A stretch of DNA of 64,000 nt from Glycine soja. Taxonomy: Eukaryota; Streptophyta; Magnoliopsida; Fabales; Fabaceae. The stretch covers positions 9,192,731 to 9,256,730 of the forward strand of contig NC_041008.1 of assembly GCF_004193775.1 (NCBI RefSeq), in the 5' to 3' direction. The notes under the pieces are model-generated. The model saw only the letters and a list, made by a program, of their open reading frames with translations. It was not told the DNA's origin and searched no databases. The translations under genes were made by a program, and so were the position numbers. Of the stretch, positions 47,059-57,155 are shown in pieces (position 1 is the first letter of the stretch; every line of letters starts with the position of its first letter).

Positions 47059-50000
47059 TTCGGTGACCCTTGGAGAGTCACCTTGTCCTCAAGGTGATAA
47101 TCTAGCTTTAGAGAGTTCCAATCTTCCCATGACGTCTCATCCGGCGAGAGTCCGTCCCATTGTACCAAGACTTCCCATTTGCCTGACTGCGGATTGCTTC
47201 TATGACCCAGAATTGCTAATGGGACTATGAGGGGTTGATTCTGGTAATATTGGCTAGGCAACTGGGTGACTGCTTTGTTCTCTGGAGAGGTGGGGCTGCC
47301 GTGAAACGGTTTCAAGAGGGAGCAGTGGAAAACAGGATGAATTCGAGCTTGCTCCGGTAATTTCAGACGATAGGCCACTGGGCCGATTCTCTCGATTACT
47401 TCGAAAGGCCCGTAAAAACGCTTGGTCAATTTCCCTTTTATTTCAGAAGCTCCTTTAGCTGAAGTTTGACGATATGGTCTGAGTCGAAGCATGACCCAAT
47501 CGCCATGTCGGTATTCCACTTCCCGGCGCTTACTATCGGCTGATCTCTTCATAACTTCCTGAGCTTTTGAAAGCTTCTTTCTGATGACACGAAATGTTTC
47601 TTCCCTCTCCTTGATCATGTCTTCTACTGCGTCTATCTTAGAGGATCCCATCAAGTAATCAAGAAAATTAAATGGTTTTCTGCCGAATGTGATTTCATAC
47701 GGGGTCGATCCCGTCACGGCATTCCATGCGGTGTTGTGGCACCATTCCACCCATAAGAGAAGTTTTCCCCAAGTTCGCGGTTTGCTGTGCACGAAGGCCC
47801 TTAAATACTGCTCAATGACCCTGTTCATTACCTCCGTTTGACCATCACTCTGTGGATGGTAAGCGGAGCTCATCCGAAGCTGTGTCCCACTACAACGGAA
47901 TAGCTCTTGCCAAAATTGGCTGAGAAATAGGGGATCCCTATCGGAGACTAAGCTCCGGGGAAGCCCATGAATTTTTCCAACTAAATTCATGAATAGAGTG
48001 GCCACGGCGTGCGCTGTGTGAGATGAGGGAAGCATTCCCAGGTGAATTCCCTTGGAAAAACGGTCTACAACTACCAAAATCATAGTATTGCCATGGAATG
48101 GAGGAAGTCCGGCAATGAAATCAAGAGAAAGGTCTTCCCAGGGACGATGGGGTATCGGTAAGGGACATAAGAGACCTGCGCTTCTCTTGGTTTCATACTT
48201 TGTTTGTTGACAGGGAAGACACTGAGAAATATATCGGGCTACATCATCACGAAGACCCTGCCAGTAAAAGTTGTCCATGATACGAGCAACAGTCTTAGCA
48301 ATACCCATATGCCCTCCAGTCGGCGTACAATGATACTCCATGATTAAGGTAGGGATCATTGGAAATCCTCGGGGTATCCAAATCCTCTTTCTATGAAGAA
48401 TCAAGTTATTAGTAATTGTGAAGTGGGGATGACTCAGAGGGTGTTGTAAGACCGCATTTCGTTGGTTCACATACTCCGGTGATGAATCCAGTTGTTGACG
48501 AAGCTCCGAGATGAATGTGAGACAGGGCACGGAAAGTATCATCAAGGAGGAGAGCCCTTGCTCCGGAAGTCGAGACAAGGCGTCAGCGGCCTGATTATGA
48601 GTGCCGGAACGGTACACAATTTGGTAATCGTACCCCATTAATCGGGCCAGATAAGTGTGTTGCTCGGGGGTTTGAACAGTCTGAGTAAGCAACTCCTTGA
48701 GACTCTTATGATCTGTGATAATAACAAAACGATGTCCAAGGAGGTATTGGCGCCACCGTTTGACGGCCGCCGTGATGGCAAACAGCTCACGCACATATGT
48801 AGATGATCTCAAAAGCTTAGCCGTGAATGGTTTGCTATAAAAAGCAATTGGGTGTCCTTGCTGCGAGAGTACCGCTCCCATTCCTACCCCAGAGGCATCA
48901 GTTTCAACCGTAAAGGGCAAAGTGAAATCTGGTAATGCAAGAACAGGGGCCTCGGATAAAGCACACTTTAAGTTATCGAAAGCAACTTGAGCTTCTGCTG
49001 ACCAGTGAAATTTATCCAAAGTGGTAAGAGCAACCAAAGGAGCTGCGAGAGAAGCATATCCCTTGATGAAACGCCTGTAAAAGCCTGCGAGGCCTAAGAA
49101 ACTCCGAACAGCTCGAGGTGTGTGTGGAATCGGCCATTGCTGGATTGCAGAAATTTTAGAAGGCACAGGTTGAACTCCGGCGAAGGAGACCATGTGTCCC
49201 AAGTACTCTACCTGGGCCTGTGCAAAGAAACATTTGGAAAGTTTCAGAACGAAGTGATGACTGAGTAATACCTGAAAGGCGACCTCGAGGTGAGTGAGAT
49301 GCTCTGCAAAGGTAGCGCTATATATAAGAATGTCGTCGAAGAAAACTATAATAAATCGACGAAGATACGGCCGGAACAAGGAATTCATGGTTGCCTGAAA
49401 TGAAGAAGGGGCATTGCAGAGCCCAAATGGCATAACCCGGAACTCATAGTGACCATGATGAGTCCTGAACGCCGTTTTCGAAATATCATCGGAGTGCATT
49501 CTAATTTGGTGATACCCCTGAAGTAAATCCAATTTGGAAAAGCAGCGTGCACCCCCAAGCTCATCTAAGTGCTCATCAATGGTGGGTAATGGAAATCGGT
49601 CCTTTACTGTGAGAGAATTCAAGGCCCGATAATCCACACAAAAACGCCAAGTGCCATCGTGTTTCTTTACGAGCAAAACGGGTGAAGAAAAAGGGCTATT
49701 GCTGGGTTGAATTAAGCCCTTTTGAAGCATGAGCTCAACCTGAGTTTCTATCTCCTGCTTTTGAAAATGAGGGTAGCGGTATGGTCTAACATTTACTGGG
49801 GTAGCATTAGGAATGAGATGAATTCGATGATCTGTGGGTCTCGCCGGCGGAAGCTCCTCAGGGACCCGAAATAAGGGATGAAAGCGGTCAATGAGTTCCT
49901 GGATGACGGGGTCAATGCCGGAATTGATCATGGAATCATCGTCCTGAAGGACAGTAATGTGAAAATAGACACTCTCTGGTTGGTGCTGAAGAAGACGATG

Positions 50001-51458
50001 GAATTGGGAAGATGAGACAGAGTTCAAGGTTGTCTCTGTGTCCCCTTGAAGCTCAACGAAAGTGCCTGCATGGAAAAATTTCATGCGCAATGAGTTGTAA
50101 TCCGTGAGCACAGGGCCCAAAGATTTCAACCATTGGACGCCCCGAACCACATTAGCCCCTGCAATCGGAAGGACATGGAGATCGACAATGAATTCTGTGG
50201 CTTGGATGGTGACCGGAACTGATTCACAGACACTGGTGCACTCCAATTGTTGGCTGTTCCCCACCATAACACGCAAAGGGTTGGTCGTGCGAGGATTCAA
50301 ACTCAATTGGGAAACCAGTTGATGTTGAATAAAATTGTGAGTACTGCCGCCGTCAACCAGCAGTACCACAGGGCGGTTTCCGATAGTCCCCATGAAACGC
50401 AGCGTTTCAGGCGCAACATTCCCAGCTAAAGAGTTAAAACTAATCTGGGCCGGGTACGGGTCGGTTGGGTCGGGTGTTTGGGCTTCGGGTTCGGGTTGCG
50501 GGTTGGATTGGGGTATTTGTAAGGGAGAAGGGTCATCGTCCTCAGAGATGAGGAGGAAAACACGAGAGGAACAGTGATGCCCCCGGTGGTATCGCTCGTC
50601 ACAATTGAAGCACAACCCGCGCTCCCTGCGGGTTGCAATCTCCTCCGGGGTTAGTCTTTTGACGGTGGGTGGGGAAAGACGGGGAGGATTGGGTAGCAGA
50701 GGGTTAGGGTTAGGGCTAATCGTTCTGAGAGGAAGGGGTTGTGGGAAAGAGGGAGAGGGTGAAGGGGAAGGTGGTTTGGGACGAAGCTGAGGTCGCGCGT
50801 CAGCAATCTTTTCCTCTTGCAAACGAGCCAAGCCCGCCGCCTGAACGAGGGTAAGGGGCTGGTGGGCCTGGACCTCCCGACGGATTTCAGGGGTGAGACC
50901 TGAAACAAAACAGCTCAATAAAAAGGGAGGAGGAAGGCCAATCGTGCGGTTCGTAAGTTCTTCGAAGGCGGCAAGATACTCAGCCACCGTGCCTTGCTGG
51001 GTCAACTTGAAAAGAGTCCCCGTCGGATCCTCGTACTGCGACGGAGCAAAACGGGTCTGAAGCGCTTGAAGGAAGCCTTGCCACGAAGTAAATTGATGGT
51101 TCCCATTCATCCATTGGAACCAAGACAAAGCCCGGCCATCCATGTAAAAAGAAGCAACAGTAAGTCTTTCATTTTCTGGGGTCTGATGGTATTCGAAAAA
51201 CTGGGTGATCTTGAAGATCCAACCCATAGGGTCGTTACCATCGAAACGGGGTACGACTAATTTGATTTTGTGGGTGTTGACAGGAGGAGGAACAGGGACC
51301 GGAGAAGGTGAAGTCACGGGGTCAGGGAGCGCAGGTGGAAGACGATGGAGAAGCTCATCAAGTTTCAGAGCCATGGTTTGGAGTGTCTCAGCAAGGGAAA
51401 TCTGATGGGTCGTAAGCTTGCGGATAGCTTCCTCGAGGGTAAGGGGGGAGTCAGCCAT
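46896..51458 (-). CDS. Gypsy B gag-pol polyprotein, 1520 aa, single open frame
   Basis: The ATG at 51458 lies 28 bases from the 5' LTR. Domains: Gag about 60-215; zinc knuckle Cys283, Cys286, His291, Cys296; protease with DGGS at 369-372 (a variant of DSG common in plant elements); reverse transcriptase about 557-755 with Asp644 and FFDDIL (Asp708, Asp709); RNase H about 848-962 with Asp854, Glu891, Asp916, Asp959; integrase zinc site His1043, His1050, Cys1080, Cys1083; integrase catalytic Asp1113, Asp1173, Glu1209 with exact D-59-D-35-E spacing; GPF/Y module about 1345-1380; chromodomain-like end about 1412-1462 (WEVLVQWDGLSPDETSWEDW). Residues 1468-1520 are encoded in the 3' LTR and end KRKVIRPAYLKDFV. 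All catalytic residues I can place are present. The chromodomain probably steers integration to marked chromatin. Confidence 0.95.
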   Translation of the reverse strand: MADSPLTLEEAIRKLTTHQISLAETLQTMALKLDELLHRLPPALPDPVTSPSPVPVPPPVNTHKIKLVVPRFDGNDPMGWIFKITQFFEYHQTPENERLTVASFYMDGRALSWFQWMNGNHQFTSWQGFLQALQTRFAPSQYEDPTGTLFKLTQQGTVAEYLAAFEELTNRTIGLPPPFLLSCFVSGLTPEIRREVQAHQPLTLVQAAGLARLQEEKIADARPQLRPKPPSPSPSPSFPQPLPLRTISPNPNPLLPNPPRLSPPTVKRLTPEEIATRRERGLCFNCDERYHRGHHCSSRVFLLISEDDDPSPLQIPQSNPQPEPEAQTPDPTDPYPAQISFNSLAGNVAPETLRFMGTIGNRPVVLLVDGGSTHNFIQHQLVSQLSLNPRTTNPLRVMVGNSQQLECTSVCESVPVTIQATEFIVDLHVLPIAGANVVRGVQWLKSLGPVLTDYNSLRMKFFHAGTFVELQGDTETTLNSVSSSQFHRLLQHQPESVYFHITVLQDDDSMINSGIDPVIQELIDRFHPLFRVPEELPPARPTDHRIHLIPNATPVNVRPYRYPHFQKQEIETQVELMLQKGLIQPSNSPFSSPVLLVKKHDGTWRFCVDYRALNSLTVKDRFPLPTIDEHLDELGGARCFSKLDLLQGYHQIRMHSDDISKTAFRTHHGHYEFRVMPFGLCNAPSSFQATMNSLFRPYLRRFIIVFFDDILIYSATFAEHLTHLEVAFQVLLSHHFVLKLSKCFFAQAQVEYLGHMVSFAGVQPVPSKISAIQQWPIPHTPRAVRSFLGLAGFYRRFIKGYASLAAPLVALTTLDKFHWSAEAQVAFDNLKCALSEAPVLALPDFTLPFTVETDASGVGMGAVLSQQGHPIAFYSKPFTAKLLRSSTYVRELFAITAAVKRWRQYLLGHRFVIITDHKSLKELLTQTVQTPEQHTYLARLMGYDYQIVYRSGTHNQAADALSRLPEQGLSSLMILSVPCLTFISELRQQLDSSPEYVNQRNAVLQHPLSHPHFTITNNLILHRKRIWIPRGFPMIPTLIMEYHCTPTGGHMGIAKTVARIMDNFYWQGLRDDVARYISQCLPCQQTKYETKRSAGLLCPLPIPHRPWEDLSLDFIAGLPPFHGNTMILVVVDRFSKGIHLGMLPSSHTAHAVATLFMNLVGKIHGLPRSLVSDRDPLFLSQFWQELFRCSGTQLRMSSAYHPQSDGQTEVMNRVIEQYLRAFVHSKPRTWGKLLLWVEWCHNTAWNAVTGSTPYEITFGRKPFNFLDYLMGSSKIDAVEDMIKEREETFRVIRKKLSKAQEVMKRSADSKRREVEYRHGDWVMLRLRPYRQTSAKGASEIKGKLTKRFYGPFEVIERIGPVAYRLKLPEQARIHPVFHCSLLKPFHGSPTSPENKAVTQLPSQYYQNQPLIVPLAILGHRSNPQSGKWEVLVQWDGLSPDETSWEDWNSLKLDYHLEDKVTLQGSPNDSIENEGTENPSIQVNTEESSTQADTGESNTEVQIASKSKRKVIRPAYLKDFV

Positions 51459-51486
51459 GGAGGAGGAATCAACGAGAGCACCAAGA

Positions 51487-51911
51487 TGATAGAGGAAGAA
51501 AATAAAGAGCTGGTTTCGAGGGTTCCAGCACCTCCAGAAAACAAGGTAAGAAGGGAATTTTAACTTTTCATTGCTTGCACTGTGCTGTGATTACAAGATG
51601 ATTTATACTGATTGCTGTGTAACGGATTTTTTCATTTTGCTTTTACAGAATATCAGCTATATCTTTATTGTTATTCTGATCATCCTACGTGGCAGCACTA
51701 AGAATCTAACAGAGTAACAGCTATATTTCCGATTGATGCTGAAGGATTCATACAAAATCCTTGAGGTAAGCGGGCCTGATTACTTTCCTCTTAGATTTAC
51801 TTGCTATCTGCACCTCCGTATTAGACTCCCCTGTATCTGCTTGTGTGCTGGACTCTTTCTGTGTTGACTTGAATGCTTGGGTTCTCTGTGCCTTCATTTT
51901 CTATGCTATCA
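51487..51911 (-). repeat. 5' LTR of gypsy B
   Basis: 425 bp, one base longer than the 3' LTR (extra T in CTCTTTCTG). It carries the element promoter and a second, non-translated copy of the Pol tail codons. Confidence 0.95.
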
Positions 51912-52254
51912 GATTCATATAGCAAAATATATAGGGCAAGTCTATAAAATATTCTCCACGCACTCTTTCCTTTTGTTATCAATATATACGGTCAATACCC
52001 CTATCAAGTAGTCAAATTTGATTAGGATACAATTAATGACTGATCAAATTTAGTGATTCATACAGAAAATACATTTGTGGTAAGTCACTCTTTCTTTTAT
52101 TATCAGTAGAAATGTTAAATACTATATAATAAAGTTGTCAAAATTTGATTAGAATACAAGGAATGATATCATAAAGACAATTAATACAAATATACGTACT
52201 AGAGATTTACACAGGATGTAAACAACATAAACCTCTTCACAGCCTCACTAGATT
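51912..52254. repeat. Tandem repeat units split by gypsy B
   Basis: A unit with ATTCTCCA..CTTTCTTTTAT.ATCAGTA..AATGTT, then GTCAAAATTTGA, then a GGATA-rich A/G run and GTGATTCA-like end occurs about three times: 46535-46634 (left of gypsy B), 51940-52065 and 52085-52170. Gypsy B therefore landed in a short tandem array. Confidence 0.6.
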
Positions 52255-52264
52255 TATATAAATA
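52255..52264 (+). promoter_or_regulatory. Putative TATA box before the orphan ORF
   Basis: TATATAAATA, about 142 bp before the ATG at 52406. It is a good match to a plant TATA box but a rather long way upstream. Confidence 0.4.
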
Positions 52265-52405
52265 CAACAGGAAAAAATTTTACTATGTACTAAATAACAA
52301 TAGTACTTGTTTTATCACCTTTGTTATCACTTTTCATATCATCATCACATTCACATACTTCCGAAGTTTTTAGTTTTGTTCAGCAAAAGACATAGTTCCG
52401 AAGTT

Positions 52406-52762
52406 ATGGGAGATCCTAGGTACAAGGTGGAAGTACTCACAGAAGGTGGTCCTGGAGAATGGTTCGGACACACACCGGATTATTGCAGTACCTATCGTGG
52501 CACGGTAACTATTTTCTTGATTGACACTATCCAAGAAGCTGATGATTATTGTCCACCTCTCTCATTTATATTACCTTTGGAGCTTACAATGCCGGTTCCC
52601 ATAGATGGAATAATCATACCTCGTGAGAGTACACACTATTTTTGCACATTTCTGATGAAGATTCCAACCCCGATTCCCCTTCGGCTTCCTCTGGATCTAA
52701 CTGCACTCCGAGTACGTAGTTCATCTCGCAGTGCTTGCTGTGGATGGTTAGATCATGAGTAG
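52406..52762 (+). CDS. Small orphan ORF, function unknown
   Basis: 118 aa from ATG 52406 (MGDPRYKVEVLTEGG) to the stop at 52760. It is soluble and slightly hydrophobic, with a Pro/Ile-rich middle (IDGIIIPRES, IPTPIPLRLPLDL) and an Arg/Ser/Cys-rich end. There is no signal peptide or membrane helix starting at this Met. A TATA box lies upstream and amino-acid use is plausible for a gene, but I recognise no family. It could be a lineage-specific gene or a fragment of a decayed one. Confidence 0.4.
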   Translation: MGDPRYKVEVLTEGGPGEWFGHTPDYCSTYRGTVTIFLIDTIQEADDYCPPLSFILPLELTMPVPIDGIIIPRESTHYFCTFLMKIPTPIPLRLPLDLTALRVRSSSRSACCGWLDHE

Positions 52763-52765
52763 TAG

Positions 52766-54381
52766 GGTGAAGGGCGAATTCTTATGAGTTATGGCTTTAA
52801 TTAGGGTTTTATTTTTGCATTTATCTGAACAATTCTGATGGTTTTTATGCTGGTTGTCGATTTAGACTTGGATTGTTTATGTGAATGACAAGCATGCATT
52901 AAGTTTGGCGGCAACGATTCGAATGAGTATGCTTGTAATTGTTATTTGATCCCAATTTCTTTCACTCTGTGGTACCCATTTGGGCGATGTTCAAATTTTC
53001 GTGATCGATCATCAAGTTGCAATACCTTTTTACTGTCACAATGGTGGGCACCCATGCATACGCACAAGGTTGTGGGCCAAATATATAATCAGTATTACAG
53101 ATTTGTAGCACACAAGTTCACTTGATATTAGTTGTTTCTAGGCAAATTCAACAAGTTAAGTCATCTCAAATTAAGGAGAGCACGAGAAGTTATCCTCGCT
53201 AAAAAGGAGAATTTAGAATTGGGTAAGATGGAAAAACACAGAAGAAATTAAAAAATAGGTTTTATCCCTAAACCACGAATTTGAAAAAACACAAGAACAA
53301 CGGAATAACAGTTTCAAGCTCGATCATTAGCGAGAATTGTCTCAAAATTGCTATGTATAAAGCATTTTCGTGGAGGCTTAATTTCCAAGATGACAGGTAG
53401 AATGGACATGTTTAAATTTACCGAGCCAAATAATTAATTAAAGATTATTTTTAAACCTTGATCTACTATTTTATTTACTACAACTTTTTACGCGTACGTA
53501 TCACAATAATTTTAAACTTAAAGTTTACTTATCCAAACGATTAAACATATTTTAAACTGAAATATTTAAACTATACAATTTAATATTTTGGCCATATATT
53601 ATTTTACGTTATGATAATTATTTTATTTAATAATAATTTTAGACTTAAAGTTTATTTACTAAATCAAGGGCTATATTATCAATTATTTTGTTATCTAATA
53701 CAATAATTAAATTTCTATACCCTTAAAATCATTAAGTTCAAATTAATGACTAAAAAACTATTTTAACAATTATTTAATAATCTGTTGTTTTGAACTAATA
53801 ATTAATTTAATAATTTTAAACTTAAAAAATTATTGAACCAAATAATTATTTAAAAATTTACTGAAGCAAATAATTATTTGCATAAAAATAGTTTAAAAGT
53901 ATTTACTAAATTGCCACGTGACATGCTACATGACTGCCGATCTATTTCAAAAAAATAAAAAATAAAAATCAAGGTGACATGAAACTTACCACGTTAACTG
54001 ATGAGTTAACCATATTGGCCTGGTTAAAACTGTCTCATGCTGATAAGATGTTTGAAAAGAGTCTTGTTTAGTATTTTATTTTTCAAAGTGTCTTGATTTG
54101 GTCAATCAGCCAATAATTGTTTAGTGTAAAAAACTGGCAAGTGGATTTTAATAAATAAAAAATATAAAAACTACACATCACAAGCAATCCATATAAATAC
54201 CTTAGAATCACACAACATGTATGAAAAATAAATTCATGAACATTGTTTGGTATTTGTTTTATTGGAACCATCATTTTATATATGGTTTTTTTGGAGCTAA
54301 CCGTCACCTTTTATCTTCAATGTATAGCAACTATTTATGTATGTACAACACCATATGTTTTAAATATTTCAGTATAATAGT
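52766..54381. other. Intergenic, AT-rich
   Basis: No gene is seen. The last stretch holds the 3' flank of the reticulon pseudogene on the minus strand. Confidence 0.5.
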
Positions 54382-54882
54382 TTGTCGGGTTTTCTTTTAC
54401 TTTACTGATACTCTGGGAATTTTGTTGTGGTAGTTCTTGTGAAACCTCCACCCATTGTTGATTTCTATACGTGCCATTTATACACAATTGGCAGCGTTAG
54501 CAAGCATAAAAAACCTTCGCATGAGTGATGAACCATCAACAAGAAAGAAAGAAGACAACTTTTAGTACACTTAAATTAAACTTCATCATAAAATCATAAA
54601 TTAAAAGAAAAAAGGTGAAGAAATGCTTACCAACATGTAGCCAATTGACAATGCTGAAGTACCTTTCTATCACTGACAGTATATAGAGGGAACCAATGAT
54701 CTGAAAATGTTTTTGTGAAGTGAGATGTCAGGTTCATGTATTTGTTAATTAAGAAATTAACTTTAGTTTAATGAAGGAAAATGAACATGGGTTATATATA
54801 TATATACCAGAAGAAAGTTTCGCAAACTTAATTCACCTGAAGAAATCCTGTAAAACAATGTCCAGGATCAGATAACTTTTAC

Positions 54883-54955
<73 letters not shown>

Positions 54956-56094
54956 AGATAACTTTTGCTGAACGTATCTATCTATATATAGGGAATGTAA
55001 TAAAACAACATATATAGACCTCAGAATGCTATTTGATTTCTAAATAGAATAAAACAATATAAATCTGGCATAACTATAGAAAATCACTCCATTCCCTTAA
55101 ATTTGTTATTCTGAATTCCATTGAAGCTTTTTTTTAGGATCCTTGATCACAATTTTTAGTTAGTGGATTGATCCGTCAGTTAGATTCAATACCAACCATA
55201 GAGGATATGAATTTGTCATGATTAATTGATCTGCCGATGTACATGTTGTATGCCCCTAAAGCATATAAGAAAACCACCCTTCAATTTGACATGCAAGTTA
55301 CAAGTACAATGAATTAAAAGCAATAGCATACATTTGAATTTGGATCGAAGTTGACATATATTATAAGCTGAGTCACTCTAAATATTAGGTGTTACTACTA
55401 TTTGGCAATATGTCTTAAAGGACTCCATTCATAGCCACGATTAAGTTTGATGTTTAAGCAAATTAGTACCTTTTTAATATATTTGCAAACGTGGAGTATA
55501 TGAATAGTACAAGCATCATGGTGATGAAAATGTGAAAAATGAGAGTCCTGAAATTAGTCCTGAAATTGTACTCAACGATCTCAATCAGAAACCATATCAC
55601 TGTCATCCCAATCAAAAGCGAAGCTAATACATTTATGTTCCTCCATAATAACGTAGCTGCATCTGCAAGTTCCCAAATTTTCAGAATCAATTCATGGGTT
55701 CTAACAGAATGCAACATTCTTAAAGTTACATCACTAGAATAATGTTAAGAAAGAAGAGAGAAAACTTAATGATATCATTAGCACGATTAGCCCTCTAATG
55801 AGTTGCGTGCTCACAAAAACGCAAGTGCAAATGTACAACTTTGCAAGATTATATATAACAATGACTTTATTGTGAAATATGAAACATGGAGTCTGATCTT
55901 TATTTTATAATCCTATTTCCGTTTGTGGGGCTGCCTCATGCCTAACATGAAGTTATATAACATGACTAAAAAACTATATGAAAAAAATCCAACGTGATAC
56001 CGTTTCCTCTTCTAAGAACTTCTTGCATCGGTTTCTCCCATTTAGAGAGCTTTGCTCGTGTTTCTGATGCTGAAGATGATGCATCACGCGCCAT
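54382..56094 (-). pseudogene. RTNLB: Reticulon-like pseudogene, inverted duplicate of the 14-16 kb gene
   Basis: All five exons of the intact gene can be traced: 56001-56094, 55470-55662, 54808-54881, 54631-54700 and about 54382-54513. Exons 1, 2 and 4 are open with kept splice sites. Exon 2 has a 12-bp tandem duplication adding four residues (RTNF) in the first hydrophobic hairpin. Exon 3 is 74 bp against 142 bp in the parent; the lost middle leaves an in-frame TGA, and its acceptor abuts a long (TA)n tract. Exon 5 has frame damage and a missing middle. Homology continues upstream to about 56310, including the TATA box, and past the stop. It cannot make a reticulon. Confidence 0.9.
54886..54952. 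repeat. (TA)n microsatellite beside exon 3 of the reticulon pseudogene
   Basis: About 33 TA units. The flanks on each side share GATAACTTTT.CTGAA, so expansion was accompanied by a local duplication. Confidence 0.95.
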
Positions 56095-56310
56095 ATGTAT
56101 TTCCTTCTTGACTCATATTGTGTTCTAGTGCTACCATTTATATTGTACATCCGATCAACCATGTTATTTATTTATTTTCATGCACAAGGAGAAGAGATTC
56201 TATGCTCAATATTAAAGCAAGTATATGACTTGGGGTTAAGTTAAGGATAGCTTCGCATTCCCACTAACCCTCTAAAAAGTCTAAAGTATCTATGCCTCTA
56301 TAAGGATCGA

Positions 56311-57155
56311 TGCAACATTGGTGACACATTGAGGTCTCCGATGGTGGCCACCTCTGTAACACTTTGCTATCGCTACATGACCCTTACTGACTTACATTAC
56401 GGAATAATATGATTAATAACAATACTCTTATTAATTTATTTATGAAAATAAGTACTATTTTTTGTATTTAATTTCATAAATAGAAGTAAAGTGCGAAGTC
56501 AAGGCCAGCCCTAAGCCGTGCAGAGAGACTGTAAATCTTCTATGGTAGAATGATGTAGTATGTGATAAAGTAACTAAATTATTTGTCAATATAGCACTTA
56601 AACTATAGACCTAACTACACTAGATCCATTCCTTATAATATCTATATTTATGTCATTTCATTTATCTTATTATTGCTACTATTACCTATCACACTTGTTC
56701 AGTTCAAGTTTATATATTTCAGGTCAAATACACAAAATCCAAATTAAAGCAAGCATATTCATCCAGCAAATAAATTATTATTACGCCTAAAATCGGTGTA
56801 TGAAATTTCGCAAACGAATCGTATATATCTGTGTATCTCGCATCTAAGCTTATAATAGTAACATAGGTTCACAAAATGATTGCTATTCAGATAACGAAAA
56901 CTAGCGTGTAACTCCAACTTTTCAGAACAGTTGCATGGTACTAGAATGCAATGCAATTCAATTGACTATTAAGGGTGAGCTAGTGTGCTTGTTGCTGCAA
57001 AGGAAAATGCGAGAAGAGAATAGAGTTTTCATATTTAGACACCTGTTTTAGTGACCAAAATCCTTAATACACCGCCTAGGTGCTTTTCTTTATTTCTATT
57101 TCATTACTTTTTATTTAAAATAGGGATTTCGAAAAACACAAGAAAAAATTAGAGA
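56311..57155. other. Intergenic, no gene seen
   Basis: A/T-rich sequence beyond the edge of the reticulon duplication. Nothing was recognised. Confidence 0.5.

Larger units (their letters stand above)
46635..51911 (-). mobile_element. Ty3/gypsy chromovirus, element B, complete and structurally intact
   Basis: LTRs lie at 46635-47058 and 51487-51911; both start TGATAG and end CTATCA. They are flanked by a perfect 5-bp duplication, GATTC, at 46630-46634 and 51912-51916. The LTRs differ by about four substitutions and one 1-bp indel by eye (about 1%), so the insertion is recent. One unbroken gag-pol frame fills the inside. A primer-binding site, TGGTGCTCTCG, lies at about 51473-51483, three bases inside the 5' LTR. 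It may be able to move on its own, but expression is not shown by sequence. Confidence 0.95.

Noticed and set aside
50104..51563. Several plus-strand ORFs rich in Gly, Arg and Glu
   Set aside because: They are antisense shadows of the proline-rich gag of gypsy B.
54083..54433. Short hydrophobic ORFs on both strands
   Set aside because: They cover A/T-rich 3' flank of the reticulon pseudogene and show no family marks.
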